A DNA stretch of 64,000 bases, from contig BCIK01000014.1 in the NCBI GenBank assembly GCA_039545295.1, forward strand, positions 538,976 through 602,975. The letters are read 5' to 3'. This DNA is from Udeniomyces pyricola. Lineage: Eukaryota; Basidiomycota; Tremellomycetes; Cystofilobasidiales; Mrakiaceae. The notes beneath the pieces were generated by a model. That model was not told the origin of the DNA, searched no databases, and worked only from the letters and a program-made list of their open reading frames with translations. The translations under genes were made by a program, and so were the position numbers. Below are positions 1-11,262 of the stretch, one piece after another; position 1 is the first letter of the stretch; the number at the start of each line of letters is the position of its first letter.

Positions 1-153
1 GAGCCCGGATCGCGTTCGTCACACCGCTTGTCATGCGTCACGTCGCCTCACGCGTCAGTCAACCATCACCATCACAGTCATCAACGCGTCAACCCGACAA
101 GCTCGATCCACGATCCCTTCCAACAAACGACCAAGAGCGTAATCCATGAGCCC

Positions 154-2721
154 ATGGACCAGCCCATAGCCTCCTTGGCCATCCCGTCAGCTTCTTCATC
201 TCACTCTCCCTCCACCTCTACACACCTCATGTGCTCATCTATCTCAAATCTGCTTTCAAAACAGTTCCTCCATCCGAGCCAAGCTCTTCCGATGCGGTTA
301 TACTACCACCCTTGACCTCGCTCACGCCACCGTCACTGATCTCGTTTCCGGTCCGTCTGTCCCCTCCTCGTCAAATCTTCATCTCATCATCACCACCACC
401 TGTGCGCACTCAATTACAATCCCCCTCCGTGAACCATTCCAACTAACGCCCTCGTCCGGCTCCCTTCACAGAGGCCCAGCTTACCCAAGCCGAGGCAGAA
501 GAAGTCCTCACCCGAGCCAAGGGACGCTACGTCCAACGTCAGTCCCAACACCATCATCATCAACATGCCGTCAAGTCTCATGGCGTACGCATCCAAAGCT
601 CACTTTGCCCTTGTCTAAACGTTTCCATCGTACAATGCCATGTTTCCAGCACCTTCGTCGACGACAACAGCCGCGGTCCCTCCATCCCAACCTGCGCTCC
701 CATTCTCTTCCCAACAAGTCCAGCACCAGACCGCGTCTCAGCTGCTCGCTCATACGTTTGAGCTCCCAACGTTCTCCTTTGGGTCCCACGCCATCGACGA
801 TCTACTCGCCTCACCGACGACGGGTGTCCAGCCCGGTGAGATCGTAGAGGTCACAGGCCCCCCAGGGAGTGGCAAGACATGCGCGCTCCTCGGCCTTCTC
901 ATCGACGCACGCCTCGGTGCTATCCAGACCGATCAAGAGTGCAACGTGCTTGTCGTCGATACCGAAGGAAGCCTGGGAAGGGAAATGCTCAAGGCAGCTG
1001 CGGAAGCCGTACCAAAGAGTCGGGGCTTGCAGAGTACGGATTTACCCTGGCTTTGATCTCGATTTACATTGTGAAACCATCCAGCTCATTCCATCACACC
1101 CCTCATTTGATGACAGTCACGTCTAAGCAGATCCTTTCTGGCATCCAGCATCTTCGATTACATACTCTCGTTCAGTTTGTGGCGTTTTTCACCAGCCTCG
1201 AAGGGTACCTCTCGGCTCACCCAGAGGTAGGCTATACCTTTTTGATCCTTATAAAAAGTCAATCCGGATTCCAACTCAACGAAAGGTTGATTCAATCTTT
1301 TCATCACAGATCAACCTCGTGGTCATCGATACGTTGTCGTACCACCTCCGCTCTCCCTCGATCCCTCCGGACAGCCAATCGAGGAACCGCATCCTCACGT
1401 TAATCAAACACACCCTTCAAAAGTGCTCCACCATACATCGCGTTGCCGTGCGTTTCACAGTTTCCTGTATCAGGGCTTCTTTTTCTTTCTTTTTCTCTTT
1501 CTTTGGAACTGCTCATCCTGACATAGCTCGGATCGCTTTGTCTACGTACCCGTTCTCTAAACGCTGCGTCTTCTCGTGGGGGATTTTTTATTTTTATTTA
1601 TTTTTTTGCTCTGCGCTAGTTCGTCGCCGCGGTCCAAGTGGCGACCAAGTTCCTCGATGCCGACGGCAACGCCACGAGTTTTGACAACAGCGCTAGCGCA
1701 AAACTCCATCCTCAACTCGGTATGTTGTGTGTGGGGGGTAGACAAAGGCCTTGGCTATTTCTTACCGACTGCTTTCTCTATTCGGGAGTTTTTGAGTATG
1801 CGACATGCGCAAATCCATACTCACGCATGAATTTTTTTCTCTTTCCCTTCTCTTTTTCTTTTTCTCTCTCCTCTCTTCCTCGTCTTGCGACGTTGTACTG
1901 GTGTAAAATTCGATAGGCGAGCTTTGGCAACCACCCAAGACGAAACGTCTGATCTTGTTTCGTGCAGGAACCTACTCTCAACCGCTTCGGTTCGTGAATC
2001 TATTTCCTTTTTACGCCAGATGAATCTCATCTCAATTATCCCTAATCCCCCCCCCCGTCTCTTTCTCTCTTTTCTTCTTCCCCCTCTTTCTCTTTTCTCG
2101 ACACCGGTCAATACCAACCCTGATCTGGATATATTGCTTCCATCTCTCCTTCAACCATTGTCTGTTTTGTTTTGTTTTCCTCCCTCCAACCTCTTTTTGA
2201 TGTATCTAGATTAGCCGCACGGATGGCTCCTCCTGGTCTCGCCGGGGGTCCCACTGGCTCTTCTTCTTCCTCTTCTGCTGCTGCTTCTTCGACGACGACG
2301 ACGACGTCTGCCATTACGCTTCCCCGGGCTGCCGTCGGCGGTTGGAAAGATGGGGTTCGATCAGATCGGAAACCTGATGTCCAAGGGAATGGGAATGGGA
2401 ACCTTGGTCATTCGACGAGTTCTCAGCAGCAGCAGATGCCAATTAGAGGATGGCAGAAGGATTGGGTTGAGTTTGAGATCGATGTGAGTCTTTTTTTTTT
2501 TACTTGTTTTTCATTTGCTAGTTTCTGTGACGACTGTCACATAAAAGGCGGCTCAGTCTCAAAGTCCTACTTTTCTAAATCTCAAGAAAAGAAGAAAAAA
2601 AGAAGAAAAAACTGAAAAAAAAAACTAAACTTTTCTCTTTTGTTTTTGCCTCCTGTCCTGGACGTTGGCTTTTCCGTGTTTGCAGGTCAACGGCATGCTG
2701 AAGGATGCCATCAAAAGTTGA
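154..2721 (+). CDS. RAD51C: RAD51 paralogue, RAD51C-like
   Basis: Recombinational-repair ATPase of the RecA/RAD51 family, nuclear. Proposed exons 154-185, 265-350, 472-537, 650-1033, 1117-1226, 1310-1447, 1620-1719, 1917-1989, 2210-2483, 2686-2721 join in phase to about 432 residues. The first three exons encode the N-terminal helix-hairpin-helix region (SIRAKLFRCGYTTTLDL, then LTQAEAEEVL), which resembles the RAD51C N-terminus. Walker A is GPPGSGKT (residues 131-138), followed by VVDTEGS; Walker B is NLVVIDT (about 228-234). The block RVAFVAAVQVATK resembles the RAD51C NQMTTK region, then GELW and the FRAGTYSQPLR strand. Near the C-terminus is a Gly/Ser/Thr/Gln-rich insertion that looks unstructured. 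The start at 154 was chosen because it is the only ATG that puts the HhH exon in phase; an in-frame upstream ATG at 28 is possible. The boundary at 1033/1117 is the least certain (1008/1131 also keeps phase). XRCC3-like is the main alternative. Confidence 0.8.
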
Positions 2722-3151
2722 CTTAATGAAATCAAATCTATCCATCAATCAATCGTATTGCAGAATGAGTGAGCGCGCTGGATCGAAGGAATACACATGA
2801 ACTTAATGCTGACCACGACCAGCTAGCTAGTGAGCTAGGCCGGCTAGATCATGCAGTATGGCATGGGTCTATATATTTTGTATTCGAGAAAGGTGGATCG
2901 TCGATCGGGTTCTTGACGTGGATACGTATTTCATGTATATAGATATATATATATGTTTATGCACTGGTTTACTCGGCATATGTATACCACGTATCACAAC
3001 CAACCGGATCATGGGCGTTTACTGGATGATTTTAGCCCGCGTGCGTGTGTAGATTCCAACCATACGCCGGCGCGGCAGTTCAAGCGGGCGAATTTGCGTG
3101 ATACCATGGGTTGACGAGCCGCAAGGATAGTGAGTGCAGGGGAAATTTACA
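2722..3151. other. Intergenic, 3' flank of RAD51C-like gene
   Basis: No supported gene. Contains several CTAG-rich tetranucleotides near 2820-2850 and a short TA tract around 2940-2957. The sequence GCGGGCGAATTTGCG near 3087 resembles the inner end of the 615-bp repeat (GCGGGCGAAATTTCG), which may be a fragment of a related element. Confidence 0.5.
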
Positions 3152-3766
3152 ATGATCGTTTCCCGCCGTCCAAAGGGACATTGGAAGACAAGACAAGAGG
3201 ATGCGAGTCGAGGCCTCCATCAATCATCTTAAGCCGTCCAAGTGGACAGCGAAAAACAACGAAAAGAGGAGTCAAGGTGGAAGGTGGAAAGGTGGAAGGT
3301 GGAAGGTGGGAAAAGCAATCAGACACGTCCCACGACCCCGACGTCGCCCATCAGCACCCTCGAACAAGCAAGGGGCCATCAGAGCTCAGTCCACTTCATC
3401 GACGGCGCCGCGCGCACCCTCACGCCAGCACAAGGCCAGACAGAGAAAAGAAGCAGCAGCAGCAACCGCATGTCCTCCGTGAAGGGGTCCGGGTGGTCGT
3501 CTCATCGTCTCGCTTGAAATGATGTGGCTAGTGTAAACTAGCGAGACCAGTTGTTTCTCTATAGAAATGAATCCTGCAGAGTCTGTCGATCGGTAATGCG
3601 AAACGAAGGGAAACCAAGGGGAAAGGAGAGCAGGGGCACAAGGTCAGCACGAGACCCTAGACAGAGCACAAAGAGGACAAGTGTGCCTCAAGCAGAGGGG
3701 TAGAAAAGGCAACGAACGTGGTCAATGAAGAGACAGCCAAGAGGCGGGCGAAATTTCGGTTTTATA
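3152..3766 (+). repeat. 615-bp inverted repeat, copy A
   Basis: This stretch reads as the reverse complement of 16627-17241 with no length difference (3152 pairs with 17241, 3766 with 16627) and no mismatch in the segments I compared. It starts ATGATCGTTTCCCGCC and ends GGCGAAATTTCGGTTTTATA; identity stops sharply at both ends. Inside are a short GGAAGGTGGAAAGGTGG-type tandem repeat (about 3284-3310), a CAG run, and the palindromic stem GCTAGT-GTAA-ACTAGC near 3527-3542. I see no TG..CA LTR ends, no long terminal inverted repeat and no flanking target duplication. Open frames across it have no recognisable protein features. It could be a fragment of a mobile or subtelomeric repeat, or a recent segmental duplication. 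Confidence 0.9.
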
Positions 3767-4188
3767 CGACAGCGTCGATCATCGGGCGTTACGTTCTCTC
3801 GCGCGGCCTTTGACGACCGGCGGCCAGTCACTAGTGCACGAGTCTCTTTCTTTCGAGGCCGGGCTTTCTTCGCGCTGCTGACCCAGTCTGAGCCCATCTA
3901 ACAACTTGCCATGAAAATAAAATAAAATGAAACACCATCACTTGATTCTTCCGAGCCCAGTATCAACTTGAACTGGGCATAGACGCTGCATGTTTGTCTT
4001 TGATCGGTCGTCGATAATCACGCACGCCCTTGACGCTTGACGTTAATAATTAGCCGATCCACCCATCACTCAGCTCGATCACTAACTCTTACACCCAACT
4101 TTCAGCGCCTTGCCCTGATCACGTCGTCTGTGAAAACCAATCATCATCAGACACCACATAGCTCAGATGTCTTCTTCCTGTCAGGTCC
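3767..4188. other. Intergenic between repeat copy A and a convergent gene end
   Basis: No supported gene. Sequence right of copy A differs completely from that left of copy B, so the duplication does not extend into it. It holds the 3' flank of the minus-strand gene ending at 4189. Confidence 0.5.
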
Positions 4189-5096
4189 TCAATCCTCTTT
4201 GGCTTCTGCTTCGTGAATCTCGCGAAGGACCGAGAGCAGTTTGCGATGCATCTGGGCCGAGAGTTTCGTTGGTCCGTCTGGCGTCAAACAACGATACGCT
4301 GGCATAGGAATGTAGGTCTCAGGTTGGATCTACCGATACATATAACGTGGATAGAGACAATTGAGATGAGTATGGGTAGGGTTACATGATGAGATTGAGG
4401 TTGAGAAAGTATAGTCCAAAAAGAAAGGGAGAAAGAAATGAAAGCGAGGTTCGGACCTTTCCGCCGGAGCACAGTACGCTGCCAATGAGATCGGATGGAT
4501 CTCCAATCCTTCCCGGCTGTGGATAGTTGCGGTCATCTGGATGAGATAACATTGGTAACGCAATAAGGAAAGAGTTCAGTATCTCTCCATGCTTACAGAC
4601 TGATTTAACGCTAGTTCGTTGGGACATATAGATGAGTCAACTCGCCATTGACGTGAATGAAGCCTTCCCCTCTTCCCTCGGCTTCGCTCGCCATCCTCTC
4701 TTCTCCTTCTTGCAAGCTCTCCCTGACGGCACGATGGAGCGGTTCCATGAATGCTTTGTTCTCGATAAAGTCGGCTAAGGTCGCCTCGGCGTTGTCGGCG
4801 GGGAGAAAACCGAGGATCGTGGCCGAGCGGGACGAGCGAGGGGGTTCGTCGAGAAAGGAGAGGGCGAGTTTATTAGAGGGCGGAGGAAGCGGGTGATAGT
4901 ACAAAGGGTCAGCCGATGGCTCGGGTGGAAGGGTAGAGTAGGAGCGATGGGATGAAGATAGATGAGAGAGCGATCTGGCGGACGGAGTGAGATTGACGGC
5001 ATGGATTGAGGTCGACATGGCAGGCAAGGAGATTGCGGTGGCTGACCGGATGACCCGGCTAGCAGAGGATGTGGAGGTGATGAGTAGACGTTGCAT
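4189..5096 (-). CDS. Conserved fungal protein, predicted mitochondrial
   Basis: I do not recognise a named family; the pattern is one I associate with uncharacterised fungal proteins. Exons 5096-4646, 4536-4457 and 4329-4189 give 223 residues. The first 50 or so residues are rich in Ser, Arg, Ala and Leu and poor in acids (MQRLLITSTSSASRVIRS), consistent with a mitochondrial presequence. The core reads SATILGFLPADNAEATLADFIENKAF, then GEGFIHVNDDRNYPQPGR, IGDPSDLIGSVL, and a C-terminal block with TYIPMPAYRCLTPDGPTKLS. Intron 1 must use a GC donor (AATG|GCGAGT): no GT in the region gives the phase that joins GFIHVN to DDRNYPQPGR. The gene is divergent from the DSL1-like gene, with 480 bp between the starts. 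No catalytic motif is visible, so no function is proposed. Confidence 0.78.
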
Positions 5097-5576
5097 AGAT
5101 AGTGAGAGTGGATGGTGATTTAATTGGTGAGATGATTCCGACTGGGATGAGTTAAGGCTGTAGGGCAGAAGTGATGATGGAGGTGAATTAATACATGGCG
5201 ATCAAGTCGTAACGCGTGCACATAGATCGGCCCGACCAGAGGCCAGAAACCCGTCAAGGACTCTGCGATCTGCGACTCTGCCGATCTGCCAGACTCTGAA
5301 GTTCTGAGTCTGAGCGCTGAGCTCTGCAAGCTGCAAGCTGCAAGATCATGCATGAGATCTGAGATCAGAATCGAGATCAAAATCATGATGCCTGACGCGT
5401 GACGCCCGGCCAGGCCGTTTACAGAAAGTTACGTAACCGGAGCTTGGGTCATCGACTCATCAATCTGGTTCCCTCATCATCATCACCGCCTGCCTTCGCT
5501 CTCATCCATCCATCCATCCACTCACTCGACCCCACCCTATCTATCCCATCAACTCATCGCCAGCTGACTCGTCCAG
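5097..5576. promoter_or_regulatory. Divergent intergenic region (mitochondrial orphan / DSL1)
   Basis: 480 bp between two start codons on opposite strands, so it must hold both promoters. It contains a GCTGCAAGCTGCAAG-type direct repeat around 5320-5345, alternating GATCT/GAGATC words to 5390, and CATC repeats near 5507-5521. A similar GCTGCAAGCTCTGCAAG word recurs at about 21781. No TATA box is obvious. Confidence 0.5.
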
Positions 5577-8500
5577 ATGGCGTTCGAGGTTCCTTCTCAC
5601 CTCCAAAAGGGTTCCCACCTTGCTTCCAATCTTGAGCCTTCCGCAACCAAATCGACTCATATCTCGAATCACCTCGAGCCCTTGCTTGCCTCTTCCAACC
5701 AACCCACCGCGTCCAGTATTCGGCACCAACGCGCTCGTATTCAAACTGATATTCTCCAAACCAAGGTCAGTCTAGTTGCTCCAGTTCCCCCTAGTGACAT
5801 CAGTGACGACAATGGTCGCCTTCGCTCGACCCATCTAACCAAACCCCCTGGCTCACTCATTCCCCTCCCTTCGATAATCCGTTGCTACGCGCCCGTCTCC
5901 CTTGTCCTCCGCAGGCCGAGATCCACCGCACCGTCGTCGACAACTATCCTCTCCTTTCGGAGCAACTCGACAGCGGTCTCAAGATCAAGAGCCGGTCCAA
6001 GGAACTCGAGACTAGGGTCCTCGAGCTTGAGGCCGAGGTTCAAGGAGATAAGGTGTGTATGCGTCACGGGAACACGTTCAGGATCGGACGGATCCTCCCA
6101 TCTTCATCTGACGACCGTGCGGTCGACCAAACTGAATGTCGTCTTGTCTCTCCTACAGCAAACATCCCTGCTACCGCCTCTACTCGCTTCGCTCAAGAGC
6201 CATGCCCAACTGCGTCACTCTCATGCTCTAGCCTCGCATCGCCGCACGCTACTCTCCTTACTTGCAACGTATCGCGCCTCGTTCTCTCTCCTTCTCGCGT
6301 CGCCTCACTCTGTTCCTCACTACCTCACGTGTAGGGACCTTCTTTCGCGGGAAGAGTGGTCCTGGCCTGGTGGAGATGGCCTTCGAACGTTGAAGAAGGA
6401 CTTGGAGGAGCGATTGAGGGTCGTACGTGATCGCATGGTCGAAGAACTGGGTTTCCTGTGGGAGAGCGCAATCAGTGTCAGTTGGGACCCGTCTCGGCAG
6501 TCGGGGGTGGTTTCCGTTCAACAGCCTGACACAGGTAAGTATACAGGCCTGATATGGTCGCGAGTACCGGATAGAGCGATAAGTTGACGCGATCGTTCAT
6601 CTTCTTCCACTCCTCAGCATCTCTGCAAGACCTTGCTCAGTCGCTCTCTACGCTCGAATCCCTGAGTCCTCATCTACAATCCCTCTCCAGCCGACTCATC
6701 ACTCTGATCTACACGCCGCTCCTTACTGTGCCAGCCATACCGTCCCATCCAGCCTTGTTCTCCTACTCCCAATCGACGTCGGTCGATTCGCGTTTATCCC
6801 TTTTCCGCATATCGGTATCTTCCCAAGCCAATCTGCCTGTCGACCCCTCTTTCACCGCCAGCCCCACCCCCTTGCCCATCCTCAAGGAGCTTCAGACCTT
6901 CACCCAAATACACCTTCCAGTTCCACTTCCTTCACTCCTCCGTCAACTCCTCCCTTTGGTCCAGAACCTTCATCTTCTTCCGAGTCTACCGAACCTCAAG
7001 CCTGCTCAGCTACCTGAGTTCGAGCGCCTGTGTGGCGAGTTCGCTCAATGGGAATCTGACATCTCAACGCAGGAGAACGTTCCTAGCAATCGACGTGTGA
7101 CGACTTTGGACGAGTTCCAGAAGGGACTCGGGGGAAAGTGGGTCAGATGGCGCAAAGGCGACGTATTGTCCAAGCTTAGGGGCGTGCTCTCGGGAGACGA
7201 TTGGTCGGGGTGGACGTGGGAGAAGGAGGAGATCATTCCTGGAGAGGATCTTCCTGAGCCGGATCCGGTATCGGAGTTGCAGGTTGCAGAGACTGCCTCG
7301 CCTACCGTACCCATCACAGCGTCAAGCATACCATCTGAGACGGCGAGGCCCATAATAGTTGAGCCTGAAGAAGAAGGATGGGGATTCGACGAGGATGTCA
7401 CTCCTGAAGTATCGTCGTCGGAATTCTCCTCGCCTCTGATGATTAGTCCACCCTCCTCGACATCGCCTCATCGCAAAGGTTTCAGCCTTCCACCGGTGTC
7501 TCATCCAGAAGCCCCTGTGACTGTCGCTTCTGTCGTTCCGCCTGCCGAGGAGGAGGAAGAAGACGACGGCTGGGGCTTTGACGATGCCTCCCCGCCTCCA
7601 CCTGCACCCGTCGAGCTGGCTTCAACCTCTTTGACCTCTCATGCATCTTCCTCTCAATTTGATGTGCCTTCAACATCAACTCCTGTCACGCCTATCACTC
7701 GTCCTAACACACGCTCCCACGCCCGCACTGAGTCCTTCGACGCCTGGGGATTCGATGACGACGTCAATGAAGCCCTTGTTGCCTCAACTTCCTCTCAAAC
7801 CCCCCTGTCTCCCGTTGGGGCTTCACCACCTCAGACTCCCCTCATCCAAATGCCCCTCTCGCCATCTTCAACTTCATCCGGGGGTTTCAGTCCTGCATCA
7901 GCTCCGCCGCGTCAAGCCCGTCGACTCGAAAAAGCCCTCGGAAAGTCTCAACGGCGGGAAGGATCGGAAGGTCCCGGAGATCTCGTGGCCGGATGGAACA
8001 TGCCCACTAGCTCAAACGTTGCTGCTTCTTCCGATGTTGCAGACACATCCTTGACCTCGTCGACGTCGCCTCTACCGAGGTCGGTTAGCGGTGGGCCTGC
8101 TACGACGATCGATGCTAGCGTTGTTGGTGCTGCCCACAAAACTCGAGGGATGAAACTCGGCTCATCGAAAAAATCTCACGCTCAAGACCTCTCCAGCAGC
8201 GTTTCCTCGAGCGCTTCACGCGGAAGCTCCTGGGCTGGCGAGCATGATGAGGTCGAAGAAGCCAAGAGAGAGAATCTGCTCGTTCGGGAAGGATTGGAAA
8301 GAGAGAAGGAGGATCGGAAAAGGAGGAGGGAGCCGAAGGTCGTCAGGAATGTGATGTTGGTCAGCAAGCGCTCAAAGATCGTCGTAGAGATGGTGGAGGA
8401 AGTTAGGGGAGATGTTCAAGGGCTTCAGGCAATCTCGTTCGTTATTTGCATCACATTTCTAATTTTTCTTGCCGACAATTTCTTTTCTCTCTCTCTCTCC

Positions 8501-10215
8501 GCTTCGCGTTTAACCCTCTATCTCCGTTCACTAACATACAATTCGACTGTTTCTGGATCTAATCAAGGCTCGTTCATTCCTCAAGCTCGACTCCCCATCA
8601 AGCCCTCCCATCCACCCTCCTTTCCAAAACTCTTCCTGATCTCTTCACGTTGTACCGGGCCCTCATGCCCGTCCTTCACTCTTCCCGCCTCCAAGATGTC
8701 CCCGCTCTTGCTATGCAGTTCGTCAATGACTGCGACTGGCTCGCAGAGGAGGTCCGGACGAGGGACATCGAGGCAACCTCGGCGGCAGGGGAGGAAGGGT
8801 CAGAGGAAAAGTTGAGGGCGTTGGGCCGAGATTGGTTCGAAGGAGAATTGGTAAGTTTCTTCTTCTTCTTTTTTCCTTTTTTATTTATTTTAAAAATACC
8901 TTTTCCATGATGCCTTCTTCTCGGACGATACCGGTGCTCTTTTGTTTCCTTTCCTTCTTTTTTTTCTCTTGGGCTTGTGGATGTTTCATGCGGACCACTA
9001 AGACTTTTCATATATATATTTTCGCCTCACCGTCTTCGCCAACTTGCTCCACTTTCTCAGACGCGTCAAAAACTTGCCATGTCCGAAGCGCTCGAGCACG
9101 CTAATCATTTTCAAAATACCGCGCACGAACCTCAAGCGCATGAATGCGAGCTCGCCATCAAGCGCGTCGTCTTCAAGATGCAGTTGCTTGATCGTGTATG
9201 GAAGGTGCGTTCATCCCATCGCATTCGTTTTTGTTTGGCTTTTTTTTTTGTTTTTCAGATGAGGGCGGACAGCGGTGTCTCTCAAATCGGCATGACCCAT
9301 CTTTTTTCCTTGGGTCTGGGCTAACGCTGACGAACGCATCACGTCTCCCTTGTCCTTATTTCTACTTCTATCTATCTGTTTTCATGCACGCCTCAGCCGG
9401 TCCTTTCAACCCAACGCACGATGGAAGCCCTCGGCTCTATCCTCGAAGCGGTCCTCCGTCGAATCCTCGACGACATCCTCGCTCTCGCCGACATCACCGC
9501 GCGCGAGAGCACACGGCTGAACGACGCGTGCAAACTGATCCATCCGTTGGAGGAGTTGTTTGTCTCTCAGCCAGGCCTAGTGCGTTATCCTTGTTTCCTT
9601 TCTTGCTTTCCTTCTGTGATTGTGAATTATTCCTCCTGTTATCTTTATTCTTATCCGCTTTCTCTCCTTGTCTTCCGAACTACCCTTCAGCCATCTTCCA
9701 TCGTCGCATTCGTTCCATCATGGCTCAAATTCTGTTACCTCTCAGAACTCCTCGTACGTCCCCTTCCATTCTCCTCACCCCCCCCCTTTTTATTTTCTTC
9801 TTCTTCTTCTTCTTTGTTCTCAAAGCTTTTATATGAGGGAAAGGATTTAATCTGAATCCCACCGCGTTCTTCCTTTTCGGGCCTTCCTATCTCCCCTAAT
9901 CCTCTAAATCTCCGCCCTGGTGCAAAACCGCGCTTTTGACTTCCCTATCCCTTCTCTTCAACCCATCTTCCCCTCTCCCTCCCTTCTCATCTGTTGCCTC
10001 TCTCACTCAACGAATGATCCCCCCTTTCCCAAAAAAAAAAAAAAAAAAAAAAAAAAAAACAGGAGGCTTCCATCGCCGACGTCGATTACCTCTTCACCTC
10101 AGGCTTACTCATCGATTTCGAGCTCGACGAGCTCGTCACGCTCCTTCGGGCGCTCTTTTCCGATACGAAGTTGAGGGATCAGACGATTGATAAGATTAGA
10201 GCATCGAAGGCATGA
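5577..10215 (+). CDS. DSL1: DSL1/ZW10-family vesicle tethering protein
   Basis: Subunit of the ER tethering complex that captures COPI vesicles; the animal relative ZW10 also acts at kinetochores. Exons 5577-5765, 5915-6052, 6159-6534, 6618-8436, 8568-8850, 9061-9204, 9397-9579, 9691-9753 and 10063-10215 keep phase and give about 1115 residues. The N-terminal third is helical with heptads (KSRSKELETRVLELEAEV). The middle is a long low-complexity Ser/Pro region with three acidic tryptophan motifs, each W-G-F-D (W489, W553, W611), matching in character the Dsl1 acidic lasso that binds coat subunits. The C-terminus ends with VDYLFTSGLL, DFELDELV and LRALFSDT, the conserved ZW10/Dsl1 end. Exon 4 leaves through a GTTCGT donor, and the last intron ends in 29 A residues plus CAG. 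ZW10 and DSL1 are one superfamily; I favour DSL1 because of the lasso. Confidence 0.85.
10031..10059 (+). repeat. A29 homopolymer at a 3' splice site
   Basis: Twenty-nine consecutive A residues are followed directly by CAG and the last exon of the DSL1-like gene (starts 10063). The length is as given in this assembly and could be inexact. It replaces the pyrimidine tract seen at other acceptors in the window. Confidence 0.9.
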
Positions 10216-11262
10216 TGATCGGTTAGTTGGTGGATGGATGGATGGATAAGTGGGCGGGAGATGAGTGTGTTGGATGTGGCATGGAAGATACGGATCAAAA
10301 GGGGGACGGGGGCGAGGGGGGATGGGAGGCGGCAAGACGCGGCGGATATATATTTTGGTTTCTTCTTCTTTGACTTCTTCTTTTTCTATCCCCGAGGACG
10401 GAGCTAAGATCCTCGTTTCCATTCGAGAAAGGAATCAGAACTACTGAAAAGAAGCGAGAGGGAGCAGCTGGAAAGCGACAGGACTATGGATTGATGATTG
10501 ATGATTGATGTCTGATATAATTAATCATCCATCCATCGCGTTGCATCCATTTTGACCCCATCGGTAGGCTGCCAACCTCTCTATCGTTTCAAGGTTCGAT
10601 ATTGTATATATATATATGTGTGCTACTGGGTAACGTGTCATTACGTGCATGCATGGCGTGGCGCCTAATTGGATGGGATGGCACATTGGGTTTATTTTTT
10701 GGGGGGACTAAAGGAGATTTAGTACCCTCCCCTCCACCCTACTCCTTTTCAGAAACAGACGTCAATAGATGATTCGTTGGCAGAGACAGTTTCAAAGAGG
10801 GGTCATCAGCCCAGGGAGGAAAGGGGGGGGGGGGCATCGGATCGACCGACGACTGGCTATTATATATAAGGAGCTCAGGTAGCTACGAATGTATGATGAT
10901 TTATGGGTGATTTATAGATGGGTAGAAAGGAGAGGAATGTATATATGTATCTGTGGTTGATAATATATATCTCTTACATGTACGTATGTTTAATGGAGAA
11001 TACGAAGGACTCGGAAAGGCATGGAAAGTGAGACAAGAAAGCCAAAAAATGACAATGCAAAAGCAAAAACAAAGAGGTATAAAAAAAAAGGAAAAAAAAA
11101 GAAGAAGAATACACAAGAGGAGAGAAAGAAGGAGAAGAAGAAGGGCCTGAACGATTAGAAGTCCTCTTTGAAACCTTCATGAAACGAACGTTTCCTGCCT
11201 TTTGCAAGTCTTAGCTCCCTCTTCCCCTCCCCCCCCCCTTCCCCTCCCTCCTCCTCATCGAA
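10216..11262. other. Convergent intergenic region
   Basis: About 1 kb between the 3' ends of the DSL1-like gene and the SET-domain gene. It holds GATG/CATC repeats (10220-10250, 10525-10540), TA tracts (around 10604-10616 and 10858-10867), poly-G runs (near 10820-10833) and A-rich blocks around 11070-11110. No protein or RNA gene is recognisable. Confidence 0.5.

Noticed and set aside
640..1056. Single-exon start of the RAD51 paralogue at ATG 640
   Set aside because: TTTCCAG at 643-649 works as an acceptor, and three upstream exons with matching phases encode the expected N-terminal domain.
3130..3522. Open frames of 91-136 codons inside both repeat copies
   Set aside because: Three overlapping frames on the same strand, all low complexity (K, E, R, Q, S) and lacking any domain or splice signal; they are by-products of the repeat's base composition.
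3152..3766. Repeat as a solo LTR
   Set aside because: Ends are not TG..CA and no target-site duplication is visible in the flanks of either copy.
8437..8815. Continuous DSL1 frame running past 8436
   Set aside because: Sequence after 8436 becomes intron-like and leaves the conserved frame; splicing 8436 to 8568 restores the LPDLFTLYRALMPV frame.
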